A stretch of DNA of 64,000 bases from Planotetraspora kaengkrachanensis. Lineage in GTDB: Bacteria; Actinomycetota; Actinomycetes; Streptosporangiales; Streptosporangiaceae. Within the stretch, counting starts at the first letter, position 1. Each line of letters starts with the position of its first letter. The stretch lies in contig NZ_BONV01000033.1 in the NCBI RefSeq assembly GCF_016862895.1, positions 62,001-126,000 of the forward strand, read 5' to 3'. A program made the position numbers and the translations under genes. The notes under the pieces were generated by a model. It was not told where the DNA came from, ran no database searches, and worked only from the letters and a program-made list of their open reading frames with translations. Below are positions 25,261 through 35,647 of this stretch, piece by piece.

Positions 25261-26166
25261 ATGACCGCTGATTCCCTGTCCGGGGCCCCCGAGCCGTACC
25301 GGATGAGGGCGGCGAGGGCGCTGCGCACGACGTCGGACGCGATCCCGCCCTCCGGGCTGGTGCTCCTGGCGATCCTGTCGGTCCAGGTCGGCGCCGGCCT
25401 GGCCAAGAACCTGTTCGACCAGCTTGCCCCGTCCGCCGTGGTGTTCCTCAGGATCGCCATCGGCGCGGTCATCCTGCTCGCCATCGCCCGGCCCAAGGTG
25501 CGCGGGCTGACCCGGCGTGACCTCGGCGTCGCCGTCGCCTTCGGGGTCAGTCTCGGCCTGATGAACCTCTCGTTCTACGAGGCGCTCGCCCGCCTGCCCA
25601 TCGGGATCGCGGTCGCCATCGAGTTCATCGGCCCGCTCACCCTCGCCGTGGTCTCCTCCCGCCGCCTCCTCGACCTGGTCTGGGTCGCCCTGGCCGCGGC
25701 GGGTGTGATCCTTCTCGCACCCTGGAGCCAGGACGGCGGCGCGAACTGGGCGGGCATCGGCTTCGGCGTGCTCGCCGGCGCCTTCTGGGCCGGCTACATC
25801 GTCCTGTCGTCGGCCACCGGCGCCAGGTTCCCCGGCGCCAGCGGGCTGTCCTTCGCCCTGATCGTGGCCACGATCGTCACCACGCCCATCGGCGTCGCCT
25901 CGGGCGGGACCGGCCTGCTCGATCCCCACATCCTGCTCGTGGGCGCCGGGGTCGGCCTGTTGTCGTCCGCCATCCCCTACACGCTCGAACTCGAGGCGCT
26001 GCGGCGGATGCCGAAGCAGGTCTTCGGCATCCTGATGAGCCTGGAGCCCGCCGTCGCCGCGCTGGTCGGGCTCTTCGTCCTCGGCGAGGTGCTGAAGGTC
26101 CACGAGTGGGCCGCGATCGGCTGCGTCGTCGCGGCGTCGATCGGCGCCACCCGGGCCCGGTCCTGA
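25261..26166 (+). CDS. EamA/RhtA-like transporter (DMT superfamily)
   Basis: A 301-residue drug/metabolite transporter with about ten membrane helices in two EamA repeats. Visible conserved pieces: LAILSVQVGAGLAKNLFDQL, AVVFLRIAIGA, LIGLMNLSFYEAL-type helix (read as SLGLMNLSFYEALARLP), AIEFIGPL, FWAGYIVLSS and SLEPAVAALVGLFVLGE. This resembles RhtA, the threonine/homoserine exporter. The first 25 residues are an unusual hydrophilic lead. The ATG at 25261 follows array B by about 100 bp; no ribosome binding site is clear. Confidence 0.88.
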   Translation: MTADSLSGAPEPYRMRAARALRTTSDAIPPSGLVLLAILSVQVGAGLAKNLFDQLAPSAVVFLRIAIGAVILLAIARPKVRGLTRRDLGVAVAFGVSLGLMNLSFYEALARLPIGIAVAIEFIGPLTLAVVSSRRLLDLVWVALAAAGVILLAPWSQDGGANWAGIGFGVLAGAFWAGYIVLSSATGARFPGASGLSFALIVATIVTTPIGVASGGTGLLDPHILLVGAGVGLLSSAIPYTLELEALRRMPKQVFGILMSLEPAVAALVGLFVLGEVLKVHEWAAIGCVVAASIGATRARS

Positions 26167-26200
26167 CATCTCCGTAACCCGAAATCAATTCAGATCCCCT

Positions 26201-26209
26201 TGCTATAGG
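26201..26209 (+). promoter_or_regulatory. Possible extended -10 promoter of ctaA
   Basis: TGCTATAGG is an extended -10 type element about 45 bp before the ctaA start, inside an A+T-richer patch (26181-26215). No convincing -35 box is visible at the proper spacing. Confidence 0.35.
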
Positions 26210-26252
26210 AGGATCAGGGTCGAAGGGGACACCACCCCCCGCGCCGCCTACG

Positions 26253-27266
26253 ATGATTGCCGTGACCCGCCTAGTTGACCGGCTTCGCCCTCATGCGATC
26301 GCCTTCTATCGCTCGTTCTGGTTCTCCACCGCCGCCACGATGCGGCGCTGGGCCCTGGCGGCGGTCGTGGTCAACGCGGGCATCGCCGTCACCGGCGCCG
26401 CAGTGCGGCTGACCGGATCAGGCCTCGGCTGCCCCACCTGGCCGCGCTGCACTCCGGACAGCTTCGTCCCGGTCCCGCACGACGACCACTCCCCCATCAA
26501 CATGGCCATCGAGTTCGGCAACCGCCTGATCACCTTCCTGGTGCTCGCCGTCGCGATCGGCTGCTTCCTGGCCGCCGTACGGCTCGCGCGGCCCGGCGGA
26601 GACGGGGCCCGCCCGGTCCTCGTACGGCTGGCCGCGCTCCAGCCGATCGGGGTCGTCGTCCAGGCGCTCTGGGGCGGCGTGGTGGTCCGCACGCTGCTCA
26701 ATCCTGTGACGGTCAGTGTGCACTTCATCCTGTCGATCGGCATGATCGCCGCGGCGTTCACCCTGTACGCCCGATCCGGCGAGGGCGACGCGCGACCGCA
26801 TCGGCTGGTCCACCGGGACATCAGGACGCTGGGCTTCTTCCTCACCGCCGCGGTGTTCGTCCTGATCGTCGTCGGCGTCGTGGTCACCGGCACCGGCCCC
26901 CACTCGGGCGACGAGAGGGCCTCACGCTTCGACTTCGACATCGAGAGCATGGTGCGGTTGCACACCGACGTCGTCTGGATCGTGGTCGGGCTGACGTTCG
27001 CGCTGCTGTTCGCGCTCCACGTGACCGACTCGCCGGGCCGCGCCAGACGGGGTGCGCTGGTGCTTCTGGGCGTCGAACTGGCCCAGGGCGTGATCGGCTA
27101 CATCCAGTACTTCCTGGCCGTCCCCGCCCTCATGGTGGGCCTGCACGTGCTGGGCGCGACCCTGGTGTGGATCGCGACCCTGCGCGTGGTGTTCCTCATG
27201 CGATCGCGTGGGACGCTGGACGCGCCCGCGCCCGACCGGGCTCTCCCCCACGCCGCGAACGCCTGA
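26253..27266 (+). CDS. ctaA: Heme A synthase (COX15/CtaA)
   Basis: A 337-residue polytopic membrane protein that oxidises heme O to heme A for cytochrome c oxidase. Features: AAVRLTGSGLGCPTWPRCTPDSF, with the Cys pair of Gram-positive CtaA in the first external loop, EFGNRLITFLV with the heme-ligand His replaced by the family's EfgNR context, PVTVSVHFILSIG, MVRLHTDVVWI and MVGLHVLGATLVW carrying conserved His residues. About eight helices. The last 25 residues are a soluble tail. It is separated from ctaB (31181-32116) by three unrelated genes. Confidence 0.93.
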   Translation: MIAVTRLVDRLRPHAIAFYRSFWFSTAATMRRWALAAVVVNAGIAVTGAAVRLTGSGLGCPTWPRCTPDSFVPVPHDDHSPINMAIEFGNRLITFLVLAVAIGCFLAAVRLARPGGDGARPVLVRLAALQPIGVVVQALWGGVVVRTLLNPVTVSVHFILSIGMIAAAFTLYARSGEGDARPHRLVHRDIRTLGFFLTAAVFVLIVVGVVVTGTGPHSGDERASRFDFDIESMVRLHTDVVWIVVGLTFALLFALHVTDSPGRARRGALVLLGVELAQGVIGYIQYFLAVPALMVGLHVLGATLVWIATLRVVFLMRSRGTLDAPAPDRALPHAANA

Positions 27267-27276
27267 CCCACCACAA

Positions 27277-27975
27277 ATGATCCGCCTGCCACGCCCCCCG
27301 TGGTCTCGCGCGACGCAGCGCACGGCCTTCCAGATCGTCGTGGTCCTGAGCCTGCTCTCGCTGGCCCCCATCACCTGGGCCTGGCTGGACAGCGCGCCCC
27401 ATCGGGTGGTCGCGCGCCCCGGCGCGGACTGGATCGACTCGGTGCCCGTGATGCCCGCGGCGCTCGTGCTCGGAGCGGGCATCGGCGGCGACAGGCCGAC
27501 ACCGATGTTGCGCAGCCGGCTTGACCTGGCGGCCCGGCTCTACCAGACCGGCAAGATCAGGGCGATCCTCGTGTCAGGCGACAACAGCCGGGCCGGATAC
27601 GACGAGCCGACCGTGATGCGCGACTACCTCGTCACCCGGGGGATCCCGGTCACGAAGATCGCCCTGGACTACGCCGGGTTCGACACCTGGGACTCCTGTG
27701 TCCGGGCCAACAAGATCTTCGGCGCGACCCGCCTCATCGTGGTGACCCAGGAGTTCCATCTCCCCCGGGCGGTGGCGCTGTGCCGTACGGCGGGGATGGA
27801 GACGTTCGGCGTGGGCGACGACTCGAGCCGCGACTGGCCGCTGGAGACGGCCGTGTACGCCGCCAGGGAGATCCCCGCGGCCGCCAAGGCGCTGCTGAAC
27901 AGCCTGGTCCTGAACTCCTCGCCCCGGTTCCTCGGTCCCCGCGAGAGCGCCCTGGACGACGCGCTCGCGCGCTGA
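27277..27975 (+). CDS. YdcF/SanA-like DUF218 membrane-anchored protein
   Basis: A 232-residue protein of the YdcF/SanA (DUF218) family. One N-terminal membrane anchor (about residues 20-40) precedes the domain, with AALVLGAGI, LRSRLDLAARLYQTGKIRAILVSGDN, EPTVMRDYLVTRGIP, DYAGFDTWDSCVRANKIFG and LIVVTQEFHLPRAVALC. Family members affect envelope barrier function; the reaction is unknown. The ATG at 27277 is chosen because the family N-terminus starts there; it follows ctaA by 10 nt. The stop is 4 bp from that of the convergent prsW gene. Confidence 0.9.
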   Translation: MIRLPRPPWSRATQRTAFQIVVVLSLLSLAPITWAWLDSAPHRVVARPGADWIDSVPVMPAALVLGAGIGGDRPTPMLRSRLDLAARLYQTGKIRAILVSGDNSRAGYDEPTVMRDYLVTRGIPVTKIALDYAGFDTWDSCVRANKIFGATRLIVVTQEFHLPRAVALCRTAGMETFGVGDDSSRDWPLETAVYAAREIPAAAKALLNSLVLNSSPRFLGPRESALDDALAR

Positions 27976-27979
27976 GCGG

Positions 27980-29341
27980 TCAGAATCCGGGCGGGCCCGA
28001 CCCGTGGCCGCCGTGGTCGTATCCGGGCGGAGACGAAGAGGTGCCGCCGGGACCGTAGCCCGGGGGGCCGTATCCCGATCCGGGACCGCCTGGCGGGAAT
28101 CCGCCGGGACCGTACCCGGGGGTCCTCGGCGGTTGCCCGGGAGGGGGTTGCCCGGGAGCGGGCGCGCCCGGCGCGTAACCGGGTGGCGGCACTCCCTTCG
28201 CCGCTCTGGCCTGGTGCCGCTCGGGCATCGGGAACGACAGGCGGGCGTAAGCCATCAGGTCGGCGAGTGAGCGCTGGGTGCCCCGGAACGACTCCTCGTC
28301 GACGCCGCCGCGGGCCGCGCGCTCATGGAGCAGGCCGAGCTCGGTGGCGGCCAGCTGGTAGTCGCTCATGGCCCGGGCGCCGGCCTTGCCGCCGAGCGCC
28401 CTGGCCCAGGTTCGCGCGTGCCTGCGCCGCCGCAGCGACGACAACATGTAGATGTCCGCCTGGTTGACCAGGCCGTTGTGCTCGTACGGCGGCAGGTAGT
28501 GGTTGATCAGCCCGACGATGCGCTTCCTGTCCCTGACGATCACCGTGATCTCGATCACCAGGATGACCATCAGGATCAGGTAGGCGATCGCGAGCCCGCC
28601 GAACCCGCCGAAGGAGGCGAAGCCGTTCCAGATGCCGTGCAGGGCCATGGCCCCGATCCATCCGGCGATGATCATGATGGTCGCGGGCGCGCCCCTGCGG
28701 TTGGCCGCGTACGCCACCGAGATTCCGATCAGCGACGTGAACAGGGGATGCGCGAACGGGGAGAGCACCCCGCGCAGCACCAGCGTGGCGGCCAGCCCCT
28801 GGGGGCCGTTCTGGTCCAGCGCGGCCAGGTAGTAGCTGACGTTCTCCGACATCGCGAAGCCGAGGCCGACCATGCTCGCGTAGATGATGCCGTCGGTCGG
28901 TCCGTCCAGCTCCTGCCGCCGGAACCGGAGTAACCCCAGGAGGACCAGGCCCTTGAGCGTCTCCTCGACCGGCGGCGCGCCGAACGTGGCGACCAGGTTC
29001 CGCGCGCTGGTCGTGTCGCCGAGTTGGCGCTCTAAATAGAGCAGGTTGAGCGAGTTGAGGATGCCGGCGAGCAGGACGGCGATGCCCGCGCCCCACGCGA
29101 ACGCGAAGATCAGCGTGGTTCGCGGCTCCGGTTCCATGCGGTCCAGGGCGAGCACGCCCGCGAGCAGCAGCGGAACGGGTGCGACCGCGAGCCCGAGGGC
29201 GAGGGTGAACTGGACCGGATCACCGTTCAGGATGTCGAAGGAGAACGACACCAGGGCACAGATCCCCGCGATTACCAGGCCGATGATCAGGCCTGCCGAT
29301 GGGCGGTCCTTCAGCACCGCGCGGGGATCAAGGCTCGCCAT
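27980..29341 (-). CDS. PrsW family intramembrane metalloprotease with P/G/Y-rich tail
   Basis: A 453-residue membrane protein. Residues about 20-300 are a PrsW-type intramembrane protease core with roughly eight helices; the catalytic motifs are EE in PPVEETLKG, ENVSYYLAAL, SPFAHPLFTSLIG and ALHGIWNGFA. PrsW proteases cut membrane proteins such as anti-sigma factors. After about residue 390 the cytoplasmic tail is low-complexity Pro/Gly/Tyr sequence with GYGPGG-like repeats, likely disordered. The ATG at 29341 fits the family N-terminus. No sigma or anti-sigma gene is adjacent, so the substrate is unknown. It diverges from the Tat lipoprotein gene. Confidence 0.9.
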   Translation of the reverse strand: MASLDPRAVLKDRPSAGLIIGLVIAGICALVSFSFDILNGDPVQFTLALGLAVAPVPLLLAGVLALDRMEPEPRTTLIFAFAWGAGIAVLLAGILNSLNLLYLERQLGDTTSARNLVATFGAPPVEETLKGLVLLGLLRFRRQELDGPTDGIIYASMVGLGFAMSENVSYYLAALDQNGPQGLAATLVLRGVLSPFAHPLFTSLIGISVAYAANRRGAPATIMIIAGWIGAMALHGIWNGFASFGGFGGLAIAYLILMVILVIEITVIVRDRKRIVGLINHYLPPYEHNGLVNQADIYMLSSLRRRRHARTWARALGGKAGARAMSDYQLAATELGLLHERAARGGVDEESFRGTQRSLADLMAYARLSFPMPERHQARAAKGVPPPGYAPGAPAPGQPPPGQPPRTPGYGPGGFPPGGPGSGYGPPGYGPGGTSSSPPGYDHGGHGSGPPGF

Positions 29342-29515
29342 TCCGCGACTGTAACCGAACACGCACGTCCTGTCCCCTCCGGCCCCCGGGAGATCCCCGC
29401 ATCGGGAAGCCATGCCTTTCCACGAAACGGGTGGACAGCAGACCTCACGCGCAGCCCACGCCCCGGGGCGCCGCGATATTTTCGCCAGCGCGATGTCGGG
29501 TTCGAGCAGGTGGGG

Positions 29516-31087
29516 ATGATGGGCGAGGCACCTCAGGACGGCCTCGGCAGGCGCCGGTTCCTCCTGGTGGCGGGCGCCGCGGCCGTCGCGGGATCCGTGG
29601 GCGGGTGCGCCGGCCCACGAGCGCCCGTCCCCGGCCCCCCGGCCCCCTCGCCGACCGCGTCCGCCGCACCCACCGTGCCACCGGCTCTGCCGCTGGATCC
29701 GCCTCCCCTGCCCGAACGGCTCCTTCCCGGCGACCCCGGCTGGCGGCTCACCTCGTACGGCCTGGCGGGCGCCGTCGACGGCTACTGCGACAAGGTGAGT
29801 GTGCTCCCCGGAGAGCCGGTCGGCCTCCACGTGTCGACCGTCGCCGAGGGTTTCCGCGTCACCGCGTATCGGATGGGCTGGTACGGCGGAGCCCTCGCAC
29901 GCAGGGTCTGGAGATCCGGCTGGATCCGCGGCCGGGTGCACGCCCCCGCCGGCCTGGACCCGCTCACCCGGACCGTCACCGCCGCGTGGCCGCGATCCGC
30001 CACCGTGCCCACGGACGGCTGGCCCGAGGGCGCCTACCTCCTGCGCCTGGACGCCGCCGGCGGGGCCCAGCGGTACGTCCCCCTGATCATCCGCTCGGCG
30101 AGCGTGGCCGGGAAGATCCTGCTGGTCCACGCCGCCGCCACCTGGCAGGCCTACAACGGCTGGGGAGGCCGCAGCCTCTATCTCGGCGAGGGCGGCCGCT
30201 ACGACGCCCGCTCGCTGGCCGTCAGCTTCGACCGTCCGTACGACCGGACGGGCATGGCGAAGTTCCTCGTCCACGAACGGGCCGTCGTGGCGCTGGCCGA
30301 GCGGCTGGGCGTCGACCTCGCGTACACCACCGGGGTCGACCTCGACCGCCATCAGGCCCTGGCGGGCGCCAGGGCGGTCTTCTTCCTCGGCCACGACGAG
30401 TACTGGACGCCCGAGATGCGCCGTCGAGTCACGACCGCGAGGGACGCCGGCACGAACCTCGCGTTCCTCGGGGCCAACACGTGTTACCGCCGCGTCCGGC
30501 TGGAGAGGGACGGCCGCCGGATGGTCTGCTACAAGACGGACGCAGGCCTCGATCCCGTGTACGCCGTGAACCCGGAACTGGTGACGGCGGACTTCCGGGC
30601 CGAGCCGATGCCCGATCCCGAGTCGTCGCTCGTCGGCGTCTACTACGACGGCTTCCCCGTGGACGCGCCCTATGTGGTCACCGCCCCGGATCACTGGCTG
30701 TTCGCGGGCACGGGAGCCGTGTACGGCGACGCGTTCCCCCATCTGGTGGGCGTGGAGTACGACCGGGTGAACCCGGGCGTGCCGACCCCGCGGCCGCTGG
30801 AGATCCTCTCCCACTCGCCCCTGATGTGCGGGAGGAGGCCGAGTTTCGCCGACTCGGCCTACTACACCGCGCCGAGCGGGGCCGGGGTCTTCGCCTCGGG
30901 GACGATGCGATGGGCGGAGGCGCTGATGGCCGGCACCCGCGACAGTCCCGTGGCGCACGGCATGGACCGGCGGACGCGGTGCTTCGTCACGACGGTGACG
31001 GAGAACCTGCTGCGATCCTTCGCGCGCGGGCCGGCGGGAGATCTCGAACCGGCCCCGCGGGACAACGTCGCCGACCTGTACGGCTGA
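29516..31087 (+). CDS. Tat lipoprotein with N,N-dimethylformamidase-beta-like domain
   Basis: About 523 residues. The N-terminus LGRRRFLLVAGAAAVAGSVGGC combines a twin-arginine signal with a lipobox Cys, so the protein is folded in the cytosol, exported by Tat and lipid-anchored outside. A Pro/Ala linker follows. The body has VDGYCDKVSVLPGEPV, GWYGGALARR, TWQAYNGWGGRSLY, FFLGHDEYWTPEMRR and ANTCYRRVR, the pattern of the C-terminal domain of N,N-dimethylformamidase large subunit. Catalytic function is not proven; an extracellular glycan role is equally possible. ATGs at 29516 and 29519 follow AGGTGGGG. Confidence 0.85.
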   Translation: MMGEAPQDGLGRRRFLLVAGAAAVAGSVGGCAGPRAPVPGPPAPSPTASAAPTVPPALPLDPPPLPERLLPGDPGWRLTSYGLAGAVDGYCDKVSVLPGEPVGLHVSTVAEGFRVTAYRMGWYGGALARRVWRSGWIRGRVHAPAGLDPLTRTVTAAWPRSATVPTDGWPEGAYLLRLDAAGGAQRYVPLIIRSASVAGKILLVHAAATWQAYNGWGGRSLYLGEGGRYDARSLAVSFDRPYDRTGMAKFLVHERAVVALAERLGVDLAYTTGVDLDRHQALAGARAVFFLGHDEYWTPEMRRRVTTARDAGTNLAFLGANTCYRRVRLERDGRRMVCYKTDAGLDPVYAVNPELVTADFRAEPMPDPESSLVGVYYDGFPVDAPYVVTAPDHWLFAGTGAVYGDAFPHLVGVEYDRVNPGVPTPRPLEILSHSPLMCGRRPSFADSAYYTAPSGAGVFASGTMRWAEALMAGTRDSPVAHGMDRRTRCFVTTVTENLLRSFARGPAGDLEPAPRDNVADLYG

Positions 31088-31138
31088 GCCGTGCGGAGCC
31101 GCCTTCCTGAGCCGTGCGGAACCCGCCGGCCCGCGGAA

Positions 31139-31170
31139 CCCGCCGCGCCGCCGCCTGGACGCCCGGCGGG
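31139..31170. terminator. Weak hairpin between convergent genes
   Basis: CCCGCCG (31139-31145) and CGGCGGG (31164-31170) can pair across an 18-nt loop in the 93-bp gap between the Tat lipoprotein gene and ctaB, both of which end here. Direct repeats of TGAGCCGTGCGGA also lie in this gap. Confidence 0.35.
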
Positions 31171-31180
31171 AACCGGATGG

Positions 31181-32116
31181 TCAGACGAGCAGCGCGTCGA
31201 CCGCGACGGCGAGGAAGAGCAGGGCCAGGTAGATGTTCGACCAGTGGAAGAACCGCATCGGCCGCAGGTCGACGCCCGTCTTGCCGGCGTTCAGCCGGCC
31301 GAGCAGGCGGTACACCTCCCACAGGCACCCGGCACCGAGGACCAGGGCCACCGCCGGATAGAGCAGAGTGGTCTTCGCCACAGGCCACAGCAGCAGCGAG
31401 CACAGCACGGTCGCCCACGTGTAGGCGATGGTCTGCCGCACGACCTGGCGTTCGGTGGCCACGACGGGCAACATCGGCACGTGGGCGGCCGCGTAGTCCT
31501 CGCGGTAGCGCATGGCGAGGGTCCACGTGTGCGGCGGCGTCCAGAAGAAGACGACGCCGAACAGCACCAGAGGCGCCCAGGACAGGCCGCCGGTGATCCC
31601 GGACCAGCCGATCAGCACCGGCATGCAGCCCGCGATGCCGCCCCACACGATGTTCTGCGACGTCCGCCGCTTGAGGATCATCGAGTAGACGAAGACGTAG
31701 AACAGGATCGCCGCCAGGGAGAGCCCCGCGGCCACCCAGTTCACCGTGAGGCCGAGGCCGAGGGTGGACAGGACGCCGAGGACGATGCCGAAGATCAGCG
31801 CGCCCCGCGGGGTGACGTCGGCCTTGGCGAGCGGCCTGCGGCGCGTGCGCCGCATGGTCTTGTCGATGTCCCTGTCGATGTAGCAGTTCAGGACGTTCGC
31901 ACTGCCCGCCGAGAGCGTGCCGAAGACCATCGTCGCCGTGGCCGTCCACAGCGGGGGCAGACCCCGCGCCGCGAGGAACATCACCGGCAGGGTCGTGATC
32001 AGGAGCAGCTCGATGATCCGGGGCTTGGTGAGCGCCACGTACGCCTTGATGACCGCCCCGAGGGTACGGGTGGTCGTGGCGGCGGCGGCCGTCGCGGCGG
32101 TTCCCGGCGGGGCCAT
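31181..32116 (-). CDS. ctaB: Protoheme IX farnesyltransferase (heme O synthase)
   Basis: A 311-residue UbiA-type prenyltransferase adding farnesyl to heme B to make heme O. The aspartate-rich prenyl site is [19 protein letters not shown]; further conserved are [49 protein letters not shown] and [19 protein letters not shown]. About nine helices. The ATG at 32116 gives the normal length. It diverges from tkt across a 305-bp region, as in other actinomycetes, and works with CtaA. Confidence 0.95.
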   Translation of the reverse strand: MAPPGTAATAAAATTTRTLGAVIKAYVALTKPRIIELLLITTLPVMFLAARGLPPLWTATATMVFGTLSAGSANVLNCYIDRDIDKTMRRTRRRPLAKADVTPRGALIFGIVLGVLSTLGLGLTVNWVAAGLSLAAILFYVFVYSMILKRRTSQNIVWGGIAGCMPVLIGWSGITGGLSWAPLVLFGVVFFWTPPHTWTLAMRYREDYAAAHVPMLPVVATERQVVRQTIAYTWATVLCSLLLWPVAKTTLLYPAVALVLGAGCLWEVYRLLGRLNAGKTGVDLRPMRFFHWSNIYLALLFLAVAVDALLV

Positions 32117-32421
32117 CGTTTGCTTGTTCGTCAGCAGCGTCAAGGCGCTTCCAACACATGCGGGGTCAACGCGTAACCTCTGATTAGAGCGGATCTCCGG
32201 GCAGCACCCCGGCAGTTGAGCAATCACTGTAGTCGGGGAGACCGGTGGTCCAGGAACTGGGGCCGAAACCCCACCTCGACCCGACACCCGGAGGCCTCGC
32301 TGCTCAGGTGCCCCGCGGCCGACCGAGGGGCTGCCGAACGGCACCACAGCTGACCCACTAGGGTCCCCGTGTGGGCGGGATCGCCACAACCAGCGCCAAT
32401 GACAAGAGGGGAATCGAGCAG
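32117..32421. other. ctaB-tkt divergent intergenic region
   Basis: About 300 bp holding the promoters of ctaB and of the pentose phosphate operon. I see one short palindrome, CTCTGATTAGAG near 32178, and GC-rich inverted segments, but no promoter or operator I can name. No small gene is supported. The first part depends on the ctaB and tkt start choices; a GTG at 32371 is an alternative tkt start. Confidence 0.4.
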
Positions 32422-34524
32422 TTGAGCAGCGAAAGCCTTGAGTGGAGCGACCTGGATCGGCAGGCTGTCGACGTGGTCCGCGCCTTGGCGATGGACGCGG
32501 TGGAGAAGGCGGGCTCGGGCCACCCCGGCACCGCGATGAGCCTCGCCCCCGCCGCCTATCTTCTTTTCCAGCGAGTCATGCGCCACGACCCGTCCGACCC
32601 GCAGTGGGCCGGTCGTGACAGGTTCGTCCTGTCCGCCGGGCACAGCAGCCTGACCCTTTACATCCAGCTGTACCTGTCGGGCTACGGCCTGACGCTCGAC
32701 GACCTGAAGTCCCTGCGCCAGTGGGGCAGCCTGACCCCGGGTCACCCCGAGCACGGTCACACCGCCGGAGTTGAGACGACCACCGGGCCGCTCGGGCAGG
32801 GCTTCGGCAACGCCGTGGGCATGGCGATGGCCGCCCGCCGCGAGCGCGGCCTGTTCGACCCGGACGCCCCCGCGACCGAGTCGCCGTTCGACCACCACAT
32901 CTGGTGCATCGCCTCCGAGGGCGACATCGAGGAGGGCATCAACCACGAGGTCGCCTCGATCGCCGGCCACCAGCGGCTCGGCAACCTCGCGGTGATCTTC
33001 GACGCCAACCAGATCTCGATCGAGGACGACACCGACATCGCCCTGTCCGAGGACGTCCTCAAGCGCTACGAGGCGTACGGCTGGCACGTCCAGAACGTCG
33101 ACTGGCTGAAGACCGGCGACTACGACGAGGACGTCCCCGCGCTGTACGCGGCGCTCGAGGCGGCCCGCGCGGAGACCGGCAAGCCGTCGATCATCAGGCT
33201 GCGCACGATCATCGGCTGGCCCGCGCCGAACAAGCAGAACACCGGCAAGATCCACGGCTCCGCGCTCGGCGCGGCCGAGGTGGCCGCCACCAAGCAGGTC
33301 ATGGGCATGGACCCGGACAAGCACTTCGACGTCCCCGCCGAGGTGCTCGAGCACGCCCGCGAGGTCGTCGCCAGGGGCCGCGAGGCCCACGCCGGCTGGG
33401 AGAAGGGCTACCAGAGCTGGCGTGAGAACAGCCCCGAGCGTGCCGAGCTGTTCGACCGGATCTCCCACCGCAAGCTGCCCGCCGGCTGGGACAAGGCGCT
33501 GCCGGCCTTCGAGGTGGGCTCCTCCGTCGCCACGCGCAAGGCGTCCGGCGAGGTGCTGAACGCGCTGGCGCCGGTCCTCCCCGAGCTCTGGGGCGGTTCC
33601 GCCGACCTGGCCGAGTCCAACAACACCACGATGAAGGGCGAGCCCTCCTTCATCCCCTCGGACCGGCAGACCAAGGAGTTCCCCGGCAACCCCTACGGCC
33701 GCACGCTGCACTTCGGCATCCGCGAGCACGGGATGGGCGCCATCCTCAACGGCATCGCGCTGCACAACGGCACGCGCCCCTACGGCGGCACGTTCCTGGT
33801 CTTCAGCGACTACATGCGCCCCGCCGTACGGCTGGCCGCGCTGATGAAGCTGCCGGTGACCTACGTCTGGACGCACGACTCGATCGGCCTCGGCGAGGAC
33901 GGCCCGACCCACCAGCCCATCGAGCACCTGTGGGCGCTGCGCGCGATCCCCGGCCTCGACGTGGTGCGCCCGGCCGACGCCAACGAGACCGCCGCGGCGT
34001 GGAAGGTGATCCTGGAGCACGACGACCGCCCCGCGGCCCTCGCGCTCACCCGGCAGAACCTCCCGGTCTACGAGGGCACCGCCGACGCGGACAAGGTCGC
34101 GCGGGGTGGGTACGTCCTCCAGGACGCCTCCAACGGGCAGCCTGAGGTCGTCCTGATCGCCACCGGCAGCGAGGTCGAGATCGCCGTCGAGGCCCGGGGC
34201 GTCCTCGAGTCCGAGGGCATCGCTACGCGCGTCGTCTCGATGCCGTGCGTCGAGTGGTTCCAGGAACAGGACGACGCCTACCGGCAGACCGTTCTGCCTC
34301 CGGCGGTCCGCGCAAGGGCGGCCGTCGAAGCGGGAATCTCGCTGGGCTGGCGCGAGTTCGTCGGTGATGCGGGGGAAGTGCTCAGTTTGGAGCACTTCGG
34401 CGCATCCGCGCCGTACAAGACGATTTACGAGCAGTTCGGCCTGACCGCCGAGCGACTGGTGGCCGCCGCCAAGGCCAGCCTGGCCAAGACCGGGGCTGAC
34501 AAGGGCGAGACGACCGGAAACTGA
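32422..34524 (+). CDS. tkt: Transketolase
   Basis: A 700-residue thiamine-diphosphate enzyme transferring two-carbon units between sugar phosphates. Conserved: [75 protein letters not shown] (ThDP-metal motif), [29 protein letters not shown] (read across WTHDS...) and GREFVGD-like C-terminus. The TTG at 32422 ([11 protein letters not shown]) is preferred: GAGGGG lies about ten bases upstream and the start matches family N-termini. First gene of the tkt-tal-pgi-zwf-opcA-pgl operon. Confidence 0.96.
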   Translation: MSSESLEWSDLDRQAVDVVRALAMDAVEKAGSGHPGTAMSLAPAAYLLFQRVMRHDPSDPQWAGRDRFVLSAGHSSLTLYIQLYLSGYGLTLDDLKSLRQWGSLTPGHPEHGHTAGVETTTGPLGQGFGNAVGMAMAARRERGLFDPDAPATESPFDHHIWCIASEGDIEEGINHEVASIAGHQRLGNLAVIFDANQISIEDDTDIALSEDVLKRYEAYGWHVQNVDWLKTGDYDEDVPALYAALEAARAETGKPSIIRLRTIIGWPAPNKQNTGKIHGSALGAAEVAATKQVMGMDPDKHFDVPAEVLEHAREVVARGREAHAGWEKGYQSWRENSPERAELFDRISHRKLPAGWDKALPAFEVGSSVATRKASGEVLNALAPVLPELWGGSADLAESNNTTMKGEPSFIPSDRQTKEFPGNPYGRTLHFGIREHGMGAILNGIALHNGTRPYGGTFLVFSDYMRPAVRLAALMKLPVTYVWTHDSIGLGEDGPTHQPIEHLWALRAIPGLDVVRPADANETAAAWKVILEHDDRPAALALTRQNLPVYEGTADADKVARGGYVLQDASNGQPEVVLIATGSEVEIAVEARGVLESEGIATRVVSMPCVEWFQEQDDAYRQTVLPPAVRARAAVEAGISLGWREFVGDAGEVLSLEHFGASAPYKTIYEQFGLTAERLVAAAKASLAKTGADKGETTGN

Positions 34525-34536
34525 GGGATGAGACAG

Positions 34537-35640
34537 ATGAGTGAGAACCTGAAGCGGCTCGTCGACGCCGGCGTCTCCATCTGGCTGGACGACATCAGCC
34601 GGGAGCGCCTGCGCACCGGCAACCTGGCCGCCCTGATCCGCGACAAGGCCGTGACGGGCGTCACGTCCAACCCGACGATCTTCGCCGGCGCGCTGAGCAA
34701 GGGCGACGCCTACAACGTCCAGCTGCGCGACCTCGCCGTACGCGGCGTGTCGGTCGAGGAGGCGGTGCGCGCCATCACCACCTTCGACATCCGCTGGGCC
34801 GCCGACGTGCTGAAGCCGGTCTACGACGCCACCAACGGCGTGGACGGCCGCGTCTCCATCGAGGTCGACCCCCGCCTGGCGCGCAAGACCGAGCCGACGA
34901 TCGCCGAGGCCCGCGCCCTGTGGTGGATGGTCGACCGGCCCAACGTGCACATCAAGATCCCCGCGACGGTCGAGGGCCTCCCCGCCATCACCCAGGCCCT
35001 GTCGGAGGGCATCAGCGTCAACGTCACGCTGATCTTCTCCCTCGAGCGGTACCGCGCGGTCATGGACGCCTGGCTGACCGGCCTGGAGCAGGCGCGGGCC
35101 AACGGGCACAACCTCGCCGGCATCGAGTCGGTCGCGTCGTTCTTCGTCAGCCGGGTCGACACCGAGATCGACGCCCGGCTGGACAAGCTCGGCACGCCGG
35201 AGGCGCTCGCGCTGAAGGGCCAGGCTGGCGTCGCCAACGCCCGGCTCGCGTTCGCCGCCTTCGAGGAGGTCATGGGCTCGCCGCGCTGGCAGGCCCTGCG
35301 CGCCGCCGGCGCCCGTCCGCAGCGTCCGCTCTGGGCCTCGACCGGGGTCAAGAACCCCGACTACCCCGACACGCTGTACGTCGACCAGCTCGTGACCGCG
35401 GGCATCGTCAACACGATGCCGGAGAAGACGCTGGACTCGGCTGCGGACCACGGCAAGATCTCGGGCGACACGATCCGGCCGTTCTACGAGCAGGCCTGGA
35501 ACGTCATGGCCGCGCTGAAGGACGCCGGGATCGACTACGACGACGTCGTCAAGGTCCTCGAGGACGAGGGCGTCCAGAAGTTCGAGACCTCCTGGAACGA
35601 GCTCCTCGAGACGGTCGACTCCGAGCTCCGGAAGGCCTGA
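34537..35640 (+). CDS. tal: Transaldolase
   Basis: A 367-residue transaldolase moving a dihydroxyacetone unit between sugar phosphates. Conserved: [43 protein letters not shown] (the Schiff-base lysine lies in the HIKIPAT strand), [43 protein letters not shown]. The second ATG (34537, MSENLKRL) is preferred because GAGGG stands nine bases upstream; the first ATG is at 34528. It follows tkt by 12 nt and precedes pgi by 7 nt. In some bacteria Tal and Pgi are fused; here they are separate adjacent genes. Confidence 0.95.
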   Translation: MSENLKRLVDAGVSIWLDDISRERLRTGNLAALIRDKAVTGVTSNPTIFAGALSKGDAYNVQLRDLAVRGVSVEEAVRAITTFDIRWAADVLKPVYDATNGVDGRVSIEVDPRLARKTEPTIAEARALWWMVDRPNVHIKIPATVEGLPAITQALSEGISVNVTLIFSLERYRAVMDAWLTGLEQARANGHNLAGIESVASFFVSRVDTEIDARLDKLGTPEALALKGQAGVANARLAFAAFEEVMGSPRWQALRAAGARPQRPLWASTGVKNPDYPDTLYVDQLVTAGIVNTMPEKTLDSAADHGKISGDTIRPFYEQAWNVMAALKDAGIDYDDVVKVLEDEGVQKFETSWNELLETVDSELRKA

Positions 35641-35647
35641 ACAGGCG

